Shown here: piece by piece, positions 23,249 through 32,020 of the stretch
How the letters are laid out: each line of letters begins with the position of its first letter
How positions within the stretch are numbered: the stretch's first letter is position 1
Source: Lachnospiraceae bacterium
GTDB taxonomy: Bacteria; Bacillota; Clostridia; Lachnospirales; Lachnospiraceae
Assembly: GCA_017962825.1 (NCBI GenBank)
Contig: JAGCUO010000154.1
Span: 1-37,525 of the forward strand
Length of the DNA: 37,525 nucleotides
Direction of reading: 5' to 3'
Made by a program: the position numbers and the translations under genes
Notes under the pieces: model-generated
What the model was told of the DNA's origin: nothing
Databases searched by the model: none
What the model saw: the letters and a program-made list of their open reading frames with translations, nothing else

Positions 23249-24688
23249 TCAGCCAAGATCTATTGAATCTGAAATGTAATACATATAGTTGTGCTCTTCG
23301 CAGTAAGCTTTGATATCGTTTCTCAGAGATCTGTATTCGGGTATATCATCCAAGTATTCCAGCAGGAAGATTTTCGCACCCTGATTACCGTATCTTTCGA
23401 TGTACTCTTTAAAATACTCTCTGTCATCGTCGTAAGCATATGTAAGAGCTCCGGTGTCCCAATCGATCCTCGAAAAGACACTTTCCTGATTTATGCCGGT
23501 GATAACATCTCTCCATGAACCATAGTTTGCGCAGTAAGCATTCAGGAAATAATCTCCGCCGTTTATGATAACGTCACATCCCATGCTCCTGAGACCTTTC
23601 ATAATAACGGCAAGACCGTTTAAGATCTCCGCGGATTCATAGTTATAGAAGACATCGCAGTTATCTACGAAAAATCCGTTAATCCCCTTTGAAAGAAGTT
23701 CGGGTGCAAGCTCATTAAGAATGAAGTTTTGCCATCTTTCGTCGGATACATCCACCCATTCTTCTCCGTCCCAGTTCTCATATTCTCCCAAAGTCAGGTC
23801 ACAGTAATCATTGTAATAATCCCTGAAATCTTCAAGGGAGCCGACATTAATATAACTGTATACATACTTCTGAGATCCGGAATTAAAAGAGGTGATCTCT
23901 TCCCTTGTGCGATACTGGGCATCGATGACTATGTAGTTATAGTCACTCAGAGCACTGAGACTTCCTTCATAGTTCAGGAATACTCCGTACTTGATCTCAT
24001 TTTCTTCAACGTCTCCGGCATCAGGATCAAAGGTCTCTCCGTTTTGCCAGATTGTTTTGTAGGTATCACAATAATCTATGAATTCATAAGGAAGATTATC
24101 ATAGATCACACTTCTCATATCATTGAAAGCCCTGTTATGAGGGCAGAAACCGCCGCAGGATTTATACACATTTCCGTCCTTATCATAAATGATAAGCCAG
24201 CTGAATCCGCCGTCCATGGTTTCATCGGGATCCGCTTCCTCTGGGTCCAGTTTGTAGAGTTTTTTCAGATCAATAGCTTCTTCGATATTCCCATACTGCT
24301 CTTCGGTAAGGTCAAAATATCGGACATCCGCATAGTCTTCCCCGTTTGCCAGCTTATAATCAAATTGAACCTCAATACGGCCGTCATATCTGACCTTGGC
24401 TATGACAGTAGGTGCATATTCCAGGAAATCTCCGGTAAAATAGTCAATTCCTATGAGATATTCATCACTGAGCCGTGATTCATCAAAGGGTTCTTCGGAT
24501 GGTTTATCTTCATTGTCAGGCTCATCCTCATTTGACGCTACTGCGTTTGTATGTACGACTTCGCCGTCTCTTTCGTTATCATCGGCTGTCGTAACGGGTT
24601 CATCCGGTTCCACCGCTGAATTTCCGCATCCTGCCAGAGTTCCTATCATAAGTGCTGTCATTATTCCAAATATGATCTTCTTTTTCAT
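23249..24688 (-). CDS. Lipoprotein with GH114-like (endo-alpha-1,4-polygalactosaminidase family) domain
   Basis: This 479-residue lipoprotein has lipobox LAGC (Cys21). An acidic low-complexity linker runs to about residue 75, followed by an unassigned roughly 130-residue beta-rich domain (IAKVRYDGRIEVQFDYKLAN onward, with a CGGFC motif), and then a TIM-barrel-like GH114/TM1410 domain from about residue 215. In the barrel, NYIVIDAQYRT, YSYINVGSLEDFR, INGFFVDNCDVFYN and DVIINGGDYF mark successive beta strands, with acidic residues at the strand ends. It may cut galactosamine-containing exopolysaccharide at the cell surface; activity is not shown. GGAGTAAGAT precedes the ATG. Confidence 0.82.
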   Translation of the reverse strand: MKKKIIFGIMTALMIGTLAGCGNSAVEPDEPVTTADDNERDGEVVHTNAVASNEDEPDNEDKPSEEPFDESRLSDEYLIGIDYFTGDFLEYAPTVIAKVRYDGRIEVQFDYKLANGEDYADVRYFDLTEEQYGNIEEAIDLKKLYKLDPEEADPDETMDGGFSWLIIYDKDGNVYKSCGGFCPHNRAFNDMRSVIYDNLPYEFIDYCDTYKTIWQNGETFDPDAGDVEENEIKYGVFLNYEGSLSALSDYNYIVIDAQYRTREEITSFNSGSQKYVYSYINVGSLEDFRDYYNDYCDLTLGEYENWDGEEWVDVSDERWQNFILNELAPELLSKGINGFFVDNCDVFYNYESAEILNGLAVIMKGLRSMGCDVIINGGDYFLNAYCANYGSWRDVITGINQESVFSRIDWDTGALTYAYDDDREYFKEYIERYGNQGAKIFLLEYLDDIPEYRSLRNDIKAYCEEHNYMYYISDSIDLG

Positions 24689-24707
24689 ATCTTACTCCTT
24701 ACCGGAA

Positions 24708-24741
24708 AAATAAAACCGTCCCTACAAGCGTAAGGACGGTT
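24708..24741 (-). terminator. Rho-independent terminator after the phosphodiesterase gene
   Basis: AACCGTCC pairs with GGACGGTT and is followed on the minus strand by TTTTATTTTT, ending the 24757-28067 gene run. Confidence 0.82.
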
Positions 24742-24756
24742 CCCAAAGCTTTTTCG

Positions 24757-25254
24757 TCACATCATACCGTCATCCATATAGGCTACGGTGAAATGATCCT
24801 GACCCTTATCATCAATCTCCCAAATGAGATAACTGGGCTTTCTGCCATCCTGTCTGGGATAGGTTAAGGAGCCGGGATTGATCACCGTGCAGTCCTCGGA
24901 ATAGCTTACCGTCGGTCTGTGGGTATGTCCGAAAAATGCAATGTCACATCCGCGGCTTGCAGCCTCCTGTCTGAGGATTTCCGTAGAGACACTTACACTG
25001 TAGAGATGTCCGTGGGTTACAAAGATCTTATGTCCGAAGACGGTCTCTTCAAGCTCTCTCGGAAGGGCATTGAAATAGTCACAATTTCCGGCAACCATAT
25101 ACACGGGGATCTTGACGTTGCATCTGATATCATCCTCTCCCGATTCCACGTCGCCGCAGTGAATCAGGCATTGTGCGTCCGGATGCATTTTCAGTACTTT
25201 ATGAAGATTTGCGTTATTTCCGTGAGTATCACTCACAACAAGTGCTTTGTTCAA
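24757..25254 (-). CDS. YfcE/MJ0936-family metallophosphoesterase
   Basis: The 165-residue protein has all calcineurin-like phosphodiesterase motifs: SDTHGN (8-13), HCGDVES, the AGNCDYF loop, THGH and FGHTHRP. These are the dinuclear metal ligands of the YfcE/Vps29-like group, which hydrolyse phosphodiesters. The physiological substrate is unknown. Its start overlaps the rdgB stop by 4 bp; pairing of these two genes is common in Firmicutes. Confidence 0.93.
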   Translation of the reverse strand: MNKALVVSDTHGNNANLHKVLKMHPDAQCLIHCGDVESGEDDIRCNVKIPVYMVAGNCDYFNALPRELEETVFGHKIFVTHGHLYSVSVSTEILRQEAASRGCDIAFFGHTHRPTVSYSEDCTVINPGSLTYPRQDGRKPSYLIWEIDDKGQDHFTVAYMDDGMM

Positions 25255-25841
25255 TCAAATAACTCCGTTCTCATTTTCCTAAGAGCCTTACCTCTGTGAG
25301 ATATCTTATTCTTCTCAAGCTCGGGAATCTCACCGGTCGTACATCCGATCTCAGGGCAATAGAAGATCGGATCGTAACCGAATCCGTGCTCTCCTTTTTC
25401 CTCGTATCCGATGCGTCCTTCAACGGTCTCTCTTACGACCTTTTCGGTTCCGTCGGGTAAAACAGCGGCTATGGCGCAGACGAATCTTGCCGTTCTCTTT
25501 TCATCGGGAACTCCCTCAAGGCGCTTTATGATCTCATTGTTCTTAACGGTGTAGGGAGTATCCTCACCGAGATATCTGGCGGAATAGATTCCGGGCTCTC
25601 CGTTTAAAGCATCAACCACAAGTCCCGAATCATCGGCAAGTACTATGGAATCGGGAAGTAGTGCATGTACGGCTCGTGCCTTGATGATGGCATTTTCCTC
25701 AAAAGTAGTACCATCTTCAACGATCTCGGGATCGACACCCGCTTCCTTCATGGAAAGGATCTCATATCCGGAACCATCCATGATCTCGCGGATCTCACGC
25801 ATTTTTCCCATATTGCCGGTTGCAAAAACAAGTCTTTTCAT
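25251..25841 (-). CDS. rdgB: RdgB/HAM1 family XTP/dITP diphosphatase
   Basis: This 196-residue house-cleaning nucleotide pyrophosphatase starts FATGNMGKMREIREIM and carries LADDSGLVVDALNGEPGIYS with the metal-binding acidic pair, the FVCAIA strand and GEHGFGYDPIF. It removes non-canonical XTP and dITP from the nucleotide pool. It overlaps the phosphodiesterase by 4 bp and abuts the amidase-like gene (no gap), so the three genes form an operon. Confidence 0.96.
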   Translation of the reverse strand: MKRLVFATGNMGKMREIREIMDGSGYEILSMKEAGVDPEIVEDGTTFEENAIIKARAVHALLPDSIVLADDSGLVVDALNGEPGIYSARYLGEDTPYTVKNNEIIKRLEGVPDEKRTARFVCAIAAVLPDGTEKVVRETVEGRIGYEEKGEHGFGYDPIFYCPEIGCTTGEIPELEKNKISHRGKALRKMRTELFD

Positions 25842-26936
25842 TTAAATATCTCCCATCATTCCGGCGGCTTCCAAAACAGCTTCGTATATACCGTTTGCCA
25901 GCCGGTCTCTGTATGAATCCTCCGTAAGAAGCGCATATTCGTCGGGATTGTCACAGTTTCCGACGCTTATAAGCGTTGCCGGAGCATTTATCTCATATAA
26001 TACACTCCCCTCAGGTGCCTCACTTATACCCAAGGCTCTGTTCGATACGGCGATGGCTGTGTTATTAAGGCAGCTTTCGCTGAGCTCGATACTTCCGAAA
26101 CCCGGAATGTAATACAGAGGATCGTAATAGGTCCTGATACCGTGGTATACCTCACCGTCATGGGATACGTCAAGTCCTATGTATATATCCGCACCGGATT
26201 CTTCCATGAGTTCTGCGGTAGAAACGGCATCTTCGGATTCGAGGGAGTTATTGGTCAGATATACTCTGACTCCCTCCTGATACAAAAGCTGAGCCGCTCT
26301 GTCCGCAACATCCCTGCATACGCCTGCTGCCTCGTCCGCATCCCCCGGGTCGAGGACCACCACATATTTATACAGGTTACCGGGTTCCACAGCTTCCATG
26401 GTAACAACATTTTCATCCATGGTGAGCTTATACTCACTTATACGGACCATGTCAAAAATAAGAAGCACCCCTGCTTTGTCATACAAAACTGAGGCTCCTT
26501 CCACGAATCTCTTGTCTCCGCTTATCCTGCCCGCATCAACCGAAACACCTGCTTCCGTCACTGAGCCGTAGTAAGAATCCGATTCGGTATTGATATGTAC
26601 CAGGAACTTCCTCTCATTGTACAGATTTTCCGTTACTATATCGGATGCCTGTACTCCTTCGGGTACTGTAAAAGAAATACGTCCCGTAGGCAGAGTCCCG
26701 ATCACCGACAAAGGTACGGTTTCTTTTTCCTCAAAATGCATGACTTCACTGACGTTTGCACTGGTTATCACCACGGGCTTGGTCATGGAATAATATACGC
26801 ATACTCCCATGCAGAGCGCAAAGATAAGCACCCAGAAAAAGCATGTATATGCCCTTCCGGGAATCTGGGGAGTCTTATCGTTAAGTTGAGGATCTGCGTA
26901 TTTTACAAGCGGAATACGCTTAACTGAAGCAGGCAT
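25842..26936 (-). CDS. Amidase_3-like protein lacking the zinc ligands, membrane anchored
   Basis: The 364-residue protein has a short cytoplasmic start, one TM segment (about 31-50), an extracellular beta-rich region and a C-terminal domain (about 190-360) patterned on N-acetylmuramoyl-L-alanine amidases. The hallmark DPGHGG is DPGDAD (196-201), the SIHAN motif is GLDVS with Asp257 in place of His, and the E-x-G-F motif is SVGN with Ser325. All expected zinc ligands appear lost, so it is probably a non-catalytic wall-binding or regulatory protein. It abuts the rdgB and methyltransferase genes. Confidence 0.75.
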   Translation of the reverse strand: MPASVKRIPLVKYADPQLNDKTPQIPGRAYTCFFWVLIFALCMGVCVYYSMTKPVVITSANVSEVMHFEEKETVPLSVIGTLPTGRISFTVPEGVQASDIVTENLYNERKFLVHINTESDSYYGSVTEAGVSVDAGRISGDKRFVEGASVLYDKAGVLLIFDMVRISEYKLTMDENVVTMEAVEPGNLYKYVVVLDPGDADEAAGVCRDVADRAAQLLYQEGVRVYLTNNSLESEDAVSTAELMEESGADIYIGLDVSHDGEVYHGIRTYYDPLYYIPGFGSIELSESCLNNTAIAVSNRALGISEAPEGSVLYEINAPATLISVGNCDNPDEYALLTEDSYRDRLANGIYEAVLEAAGMMGDI

Positions 26937-28088
26937 TTATTTCTTCCTTGAAGGCGGCTTGGGCCCCCTGAATTCGTAATAATATGTCTTCATCATTCCG
27001 TTGTAGATCTTACGGTTCTTATCGGCTTTTTTGCCGACATCGTTCTGAACCCTTTCGTATGAGCTGATGATATACATGCTCCAGCTGTCCAGAGCCTTAT
27101 ATCTCTCGCCCAGGGTTCTGTAAATATCCGCAACCGCTTCCTTATCCATGAGTCTTTCACCGTAAGGAGGGTTGGTTATGATAAATCCGTACTTTTTGGG
27201 ATGCGAAAGATTTGCCACATCCCTTGCCTGGAAATGGATCATACCGTCAACTCCGGCGTCCTTGGCATTTTTCCTGGCGATGCTCACCATCTCTTCATCG
27301 ATATCATAGCCCTGAATATCGGTATCATTAACGATTTTGACAAGGTCTCCGGACTCTTCGTATGCATCATTCCACACCTGCTTGGGGATCAGATGCTCCC
27401 ATGAGCAGGCATTAAAGAATCTGTTCATTCCGGGAGCAATATTAGCTGCGATCATTGCAGCCTCAATGGGAATGGTTCCGCTTCCGCAAAAAGGATCCAC
27501 TAAGATCCTGTCCGCTCTCCAGGGGGTAAGTGAAATAAGACCTGCCGCAAGGTTTTCCGCAATGGGAGCCTTGGCGGTAAGCTTCCTGTAGCCTCTCTTA
27601 TGGAGCGAATCACCGGTTGTATCGAGTCCTATTGTGACCTCATCCTTCATTATGAATACCCTGAAGGGAAAAGAATCTCCGTCCTCGCTGAACCAGTCGG
27701 TATGATATACACCCTTAAGTTCTTCTACCATGGCCTTTTTGACGATGGACTGAATATCGGAAGGGCTGAAAAGCTGTGATTTAACACTGGATGCCTTTGC
27801 TACCCAGAATTTTCCGTCCTTGGGGATGAACTCCTCCCAATGAACGGCCTTAACCCCTTCAAACAGCTCGTCCCATGTACATGCCTTAAAAGAGGCTGCC
27901 TTGATAAGCAGCCTTTCAGCAGTTCTCGAACCTATATTGACCCTGGCGACTGCCTCGGCATCACCTTCAAAGGTCACTCTTCCGTCGGATACATTTGTAA
28001 CTTCGTATCCCAGATCGATTATTTCTTTTTTCAGTACCGACTCCATGCCGAAATGACATGGAGCCATTATTTCTATGATCCTGTTAAT
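26937..28088 (-). CDS. THUMP-domain class I rRNA methyltransferase (RlmL/YpsC-like)
   Basis: The protein has a THUMP RNA-binding domain (about 60-165), then the N6/N2-type methyltransferase fold with DPFCGSGTIPIEAA and the catalytic IITNPPYGERL. It likely modifies a guanine of 23S rRNA. The first ATG (28067) lacks a ribosome site and would clip the first strand. An in-frame ATT at 28088 with AAAGGA six bases upstream, just after the previous gene's stop, restores the family-like start NRIIEIMAPCHFGMES, so I extend to it (383 residues). If ATT is not used, the gene is 26937-28067. Confidence 0.88.
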   Translation of the reverse strand: MNRIIEIMAPCHFGMESVLKKEIIDLGYEVTNVSDGRVTFEGDAEAVARVNIGSRTAERLLIKAASFKACTWDELFEGVKAVHWEEFIPKDGKFWVAKASSVKSQLFSPSDIQSIVKKAMVEELKGVYHTDWFSEDGDSFPFRVFIMKDEVTIGLDTTGDSLHKRGYRKLTAKAPIAENLAAGLISLTPWRADRILVDPFCGSGTIPIEAAMIAANIAPGMNRFFNACSWEHLIPKQVWNDAYEESGDLVKIVNDTDIQGYDIDEEMVSIARKNAKDAGVDGMIHFQARDVANLSHPKKYGFIITNPPYGERLMDKEAVADIYRTLGERYKALDSWSMYIISSYERVQNDVGKKADKNRKIYNGMMKTYYYEFRGPKPPSRKK

Positions 28089-28090
28089 GA

Positions 28091-30478
28091 TTAGTCCTTT
28101 CTCCAGGTCAGGCGCATATCCGTCTTGCTGGGATTATCCATAATTCGGATGAAATCCTCCTCGGACATGGGTCTGTAAAAATAATACCCCTGGATCATGT
28201 CGCATCCCGCATCAGAGAGGAATGCAAGTTGTTTTTCAGTTTCTACGCCCTCGGCAACTACATCGGCACCGAATGCATGGGCCATGTTGATGGTCGACCT
28301 GATGATCGTTTCCGCCTTGGGGCTCTGGTCTATTTTACGGATAAATCCGATATCCAGCTTTATTGTATCGAACTCGTAACTTTCGAGTGTCGAAAGGGAG
28401 CTCATGCCGCTGCCGTAATCATCCAGCATTATCCTAACCTTCTTTTCCTTCATGGTCCTGAGAAAGTCAAGGGCATTTCTTTCAAGATTGGCATACGCGG
28501 ACTCGGTGATCTCTATCTTAGCGGCGCCTTCGGGGAAGTCCCTTTCTTCCAGTATCTCCTTAATCCTTTCCAGAAGCGAGGGATCGTAGAAATCCACTCT
28601 GGACAGATTAATGGAGATGGGAACGATGGGCAGTCCCTCCCTTGCGTTTCTTAGGAGAAGTCCGAACACGTTCTCTGCCATATAAAGATCCACTCTCGAA
28701 ACCTTACCCGACTCCTCCAAGGCGGGGATAAAGAGTCCCGGAGAGACCATACCCATATCACGATGCTTCCATCTGATAAGTGACTCGGCCGAAACTATCT
28801 TATGGGTATAGGTATCAACAATGGGCTGATAATAGGAAATAAGCTCGTTATGTCTGAGTGCATCCCCAATATCAGAGACAAGGATCATATGGTTTACATA
28901 ATCCTTGCGCATCTTATCCGTATAATCCGTATACAGAACCGAGTCGGTTTCGGACAGATTGGCCTCCGCCAGTTTAGCCCTGTCTATCATAATGCCCACG
29001 GATACTCCCGTATCGTCAATATGATAAATACCACAGGTGACGGTAAAATCAAACATCTTATATTCGGTACGGAAGGTCATCTGAGTGATCTTGCGCATAC
29101 GGTTATTCTTGATAAGGTCATTTTTGACGATGGCGACAAAATGATCGCTTTCCAGTCGTCCGATAACGATAGGTTCCAAAACCTCGACTATCTTATCCCT
29201 TACCATGAATATTACGCTGTCACCGCTCTCTTCACCGAAGAGGTCGTTGATTGTCTTAAATCCCCGGATATTGGTATAGATAAGGGAATAACCGACGCTT
29301 AAGTCCAGTCTCTTCAGCATTCTTTCGGCATCTCTTAAAAATCCGGTCCTGGAAAGGATATCCGTCATCCAGTCCCTGTCGATGATCTCCGTGATATCCT
29401 GAATGATGCAGATATCTTTGGTCGGATCTCCCACAAGGTGCTTGATCCGGACATCAAGTGCTCTTCTGTAACCGCCTCTTTCAGTATGAACGGTCCTGCA
29501 GAAATTTCCGAGCCTTTCTATCTCCCCTTTTATGATCTCGGGAGTGAAATGCTCAAACATGGACTCTCTTTCATTCTCGACCACTATTTTATTAGTGAAG
29601 TCATTGATGAATTTTCCGAAGGTTTTTGAATTTGTAACACTGACGTCATATTTATTGAGAAAACCACTGGAAAACTTAGGTATAATCTCAAGTGTGGAAA
29701 GATTTATCTCAAAAACAGAAATAAACCCTTGTGTCATAACGGCATTCCAGTCATTTTCACTGACAGCCGTATCAACAGTACGAATAGTGCCGTTTTCAAG
29801 CGCTTTTCCGACCCCATAGAACTTTGTGACATCACCGTCAATCAGGAAATAACTTCCGTCATCCAACAGATAAAAACATCTTCCGACACTGTCAGGGAAA
29901 ACCACATCATCTATAAGGTTCTTCCCCTGGATATACAGCGTTTTAAGCGCCGAAAAATGGGGAATTATGGATATATCGGTAAGGCCGAGACCATCCGTAA
30001 ACTTCTCATAGTTAAGATCCGCAACCTGCCCCTCGTATTCGGGAACAAGATAAGCGTTTTCGGCGCAGTTTGTACTGCCGCAGCCCATGGCTATTATGAT
30101 GCCCGGATATCCCACAAGAAGATTTTTGAGCATTATCTTCTTAAAAAATGCATTCTGAATATTGCCGTTACCGCCGCTGAGTATTATCACATCGGAATTA
30201 CGGACAAGCTCAAATGCATTGTCCATATTGGTATTATCAAGAGTTTTTATGGATGATGTGGTAAGTCCTGCCAGATTAAAGGCAATATCGAACCGCTCTT
30301 CGATTATTTTATTTATCCTGTCGGCATCCGGATCGGAAGTTATTATCAAAATGGACGAATTCTCACGCCAGTACCCCTTTAGATTGTCTACAAATCCGTA
30401 GTCATCAATAAGATGTACCGGTCCGGTCTCTTCATCAGGCCTGTATTCCAAAAATAAACTTGTAAGGAATAGAACCAT
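28091..30478 (-). CDS. S51-peptidase-like / degenerate GGDEF / EAL fusion protein
   Basis: The 795-residue protein has three parts. Residues 1-230 resemble the peptidase S51 / type 1 GATase-like fold (DVIILSGGNGN, MGCGSTNCAENA, IIPHF with His174), but the GxSAG nucleophile elbow is reduced to GCGS, so peptidase activity is doubtful. A PAS-like stretch (about 270-365) leads to a GGDEF domain whose signature is LESDHF (442-447), an inactive site. The EAL domain (about 540-785) keeps ESL, SINLSR, ITESA, LDDYGSG, KLDIGFI, VAEGVET and MIQGYYF, so c-di-GMP hydrolysis is likely. No TM segment is clear. The N-terminal domain is probably a sensor. Confidence 0.85.
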   Translation of the reverse strand: MVLFLTSLFLEYRPDEETGPVHLIDDYGFVDNLKGYWRENSSILIITSDPDADRINKIIEERFDIAFNLAGLTTSSIKTLDNTNMDNAFELVRNSDVIILSGGNGNIQNAFFKKIMLKNLLVGYPGIIIAMGCGSTNCAENAYLVPEYEGQVADLNYEKFTDGLGLTDISIIPHFSALKTLYIQGKNLIDDVVFPDSVGRCFYLLDDGSYFLIDGDVTKFYGVGKALENGTIRTVDTAVSENDWNAVMTQGFISVFEINLSTLEIIPKFSSGFLNKYDVSVTNSKTFGKFINDFTNKIVVENERESMFEHFTPEIIKGEIERLGNFCRTVHTERGGYRRALDVRIKHLVGDPTKDICIIQDITEIIDRDWMTDILSRTGFLRDAERMLKRLDLSVGYSLIYTNIRGFKTINDLFGEESGDSVIFMVRDKIVEVLEPIVIGRLESDHFVAIVKNDLIKNNRMRKITQMTFRTEYKMFDFTVTCGIYHIDDTGVSVGIMIDRAKLAEANLSETDSVLYTDYTDKMRKDYVNHMILVSDIGDALRHNELISYYQPIVDTYTHKIVSAESLIRWKHRDMGMVSPGLFIPALEESGKVSRVDLYMAENVFGLLLRNAREGLPIVPISINLSRVDFYDPSLLERIKEILEERDFPEGAAKIEITESAYANLERNALDFLRTMKEKKVRIMLDDYGSGMSSLSTLESYEFDTIKLDIGFIRKIDQSPKAETIIRSTINMAHAFGADVVAEGVETEKQLAFLSDAGCDMIQGYYFYRPMSEEDFIRIMDNPSKTDMRLTWRKD

Positions 30479-30608
30479 AAATCCCCCGTTTTGGAGCCCA
30501 ATACCTATGTGTTATAAAGAATTCTATCACGAAACCGATATGCAAACTACTAAAATATGCTTTAAGGACCGATTAAGCCAAATATCCGAAGTCCCCTGCA
30601 ATAAACGA

Positions 30609-31907
30609 TCACAGATCCCCGAACAGCTGCATCAGGGAAAGTGATCCGAACACCACATACACATCTTCGGGACCTGCGTTATTCGTATCCGAAAGAGCAT
30701 CCTTAAGGCAATCTGCCTTACCTATATGTTCCGTCTCCGGAACCTCGGCTCCTTTACCGTATAACTCCTCCGAGATCTCAAGTACCGCATCACAAAGTTC
30801 TTCCTTAGGCAGTCCTCTCACAGGATCGGGTAGATCGATTGCCGTGAAGGATACGGTACCCGGAAGCATAATCCTAAGTATCTCCTTGTAATCCTTATCT
30901 TTAAAAACACCCATTATTAAATGTATTTTTTTATCGATGGGGAGTGTCGCATCAGAATCGAGAGCTTCTTTCAGTGCTCTTGCCGCACCAGGATTATGAG
31001 CACCGTCTCTTATGATAACAGGCGATACTGAAAGTTTCTCAAATCGTCCGGGATGCCGTGTTTTAGCGGCTCCGGCCATAAACGTATCAGATGTTATAGA
31101 TTTGCCCGGGAAGGATTTTGCAAGTGTTCCTTCAAGAATTCTGAGTGTCCAAAGTGCGGTATTCAGATTGTCATTCTGATATGAAGCAGAAAGAGGATTA
31201 ACAAATCCTTCGGGAATGATCTCCTCCTCCGTCCTGATACAGACGGCCCCTTTTTCCCCGGCTTCCCTTTCCAATATCCCTGCGGGATCATAATCCTTTC
31301 CGTCGCAAAAAACATGAGGCATTTTAGATATAATAGCAGGTGTATTTCTTCTCATGATACCCGCTTTATTGACAGCTATCTCCTCCGGTGTCGATCCCAG
31401 AAATCTCATATGATCCATACTTATGGAAGCGAATACCGTCGCAAGGGGCGAGTCAAATACATTGGTGGCATCATCCTGTCCGCCCATGCCGCATTCGACT
31501 ATCGCAACATCTGTTTTTTTATTTTTAAAGAACCAGAATGCCGCAGCAGTTTCCGCCTCAAATCCGGTTGGGGGTATTTCCATTCCCTCAGTCGCTTTTC
31601 TGACTACGGTGACTGCCTCGGCATATTCTTCCTCGGTAATATTCCGAAGACCGATCTTGATCCTTTCCAGGAAATCAAATACTGAGGGAGATGCATATCT
31701 TCCCACATTAAGTCCGCATTCCGAAAGGGCGTATTCCAGATATGAGCATATGGAACCTTTTCCGTTGGTTCCTGCCACATGAATTACCTTAAGTTCCTTC
31801 TCGGGGTTATCAAGTCTTCCCAGGAGTTCTTTTATCACATCGGTCCCGGGGATTATTCCCGCAGATCCGGTATTTTCCGTATAGTTTTTTGCTTCAGTAA
31901 AGTTCAT
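30609..31907 (-). CDS. folC: Folylpolyglutamate synthase / dihydrofolate synthase
   Basis: The 432-residue Mur-ligase-type enzyme has the P-loop HVAGTNGKGSICSYLEYAL, YASPSVFDFLERI with folate-binding residues, IVECGMGGQDDATN, and the C-terminal domain start GRFEKLSVSPVIIRDGAHNP. It adds glutamate to folates (and perhaps dihydropteroate) in the cytoplasm. Length is normal for the family. No ribosome site is present; a TATAAT box six bases before the ATG suggests a leaderless message. It is divergent from the Rrf2 gene and separated from the EAL gene by 130 bp. Confidence 0.95.
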   Translation of the reverse strand: MNFTEAKNYTENTGSAGIIPGTDVIKELLGRLDNPEKELKVIHVAGTNGKGSICSYLEYALSECGLNVGRYASPSVFDFLERIKIGLRNITEEEYAEAVTVVRKATEGMEIPPTGFEAETAAAFWFFKNKKTDVAIVECGMGGQDDATNVFDSPLATVFASISMDHMRFLGSTPEEIAVNKAGIMRRNTPAIISKMPHVFCDGKDYDPAGILEREAGEKGAVCIRTEEEIIPEGFVNPLSASYQNDNLNTALWTLRILEGTLAKSFPGKSITSDTFMAGAAKTRHPGRFEKLSVSPVIIRDGAHNPGAARALKEALDSDATLPIDKKIHLIMGVFKDKDYKEILRIMLPGTVSFTAIDLPDPVRGLPKEELCDAVLEISEELYGKGAEVPETEHIGKADCLKDALSDTNNAGPEDVYVVFGSLSLMQLFGDL

Positions 31908-31913
31908 ATGTTC

Positions 31914-31922
31914 ATTATATCA
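31914..31922 (-). promoter_or_regulatory. Extended -10 box of folC (leaderless start)
   Basis: TGATATAAT on the minus strand (TG plus perfect TATAAT) ends six bases before the folC ATG, putting the transcript start at the start codon. No good -35 box is visible at 17 bp. Confidence 0.6.
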
Positions 31923-31958
31923 TCTTTTGAAAAAAAGGCTCTCAAATGGTCTTCATTA

Positions 31959-31987
31959 TTGAAAACCTACTAAACTAGTTGTATTAT
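31959..31987 (+). promoter_or_regulatory. Promoter of the Rrf2 gene with palindromic spacer
   Basis: TTGAAA (31959-31964), 17 bp, TATTAT (31982-31987). The spacer contains the 8-bp palindrome AACTAGTT (31973-31980), a candidate autoregulatory site. Confidence 0.65.
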
Positions 31988-32020
31988 AGATTAAGATTTT
32001 TGTTATTTAGGAGGCTCTCT

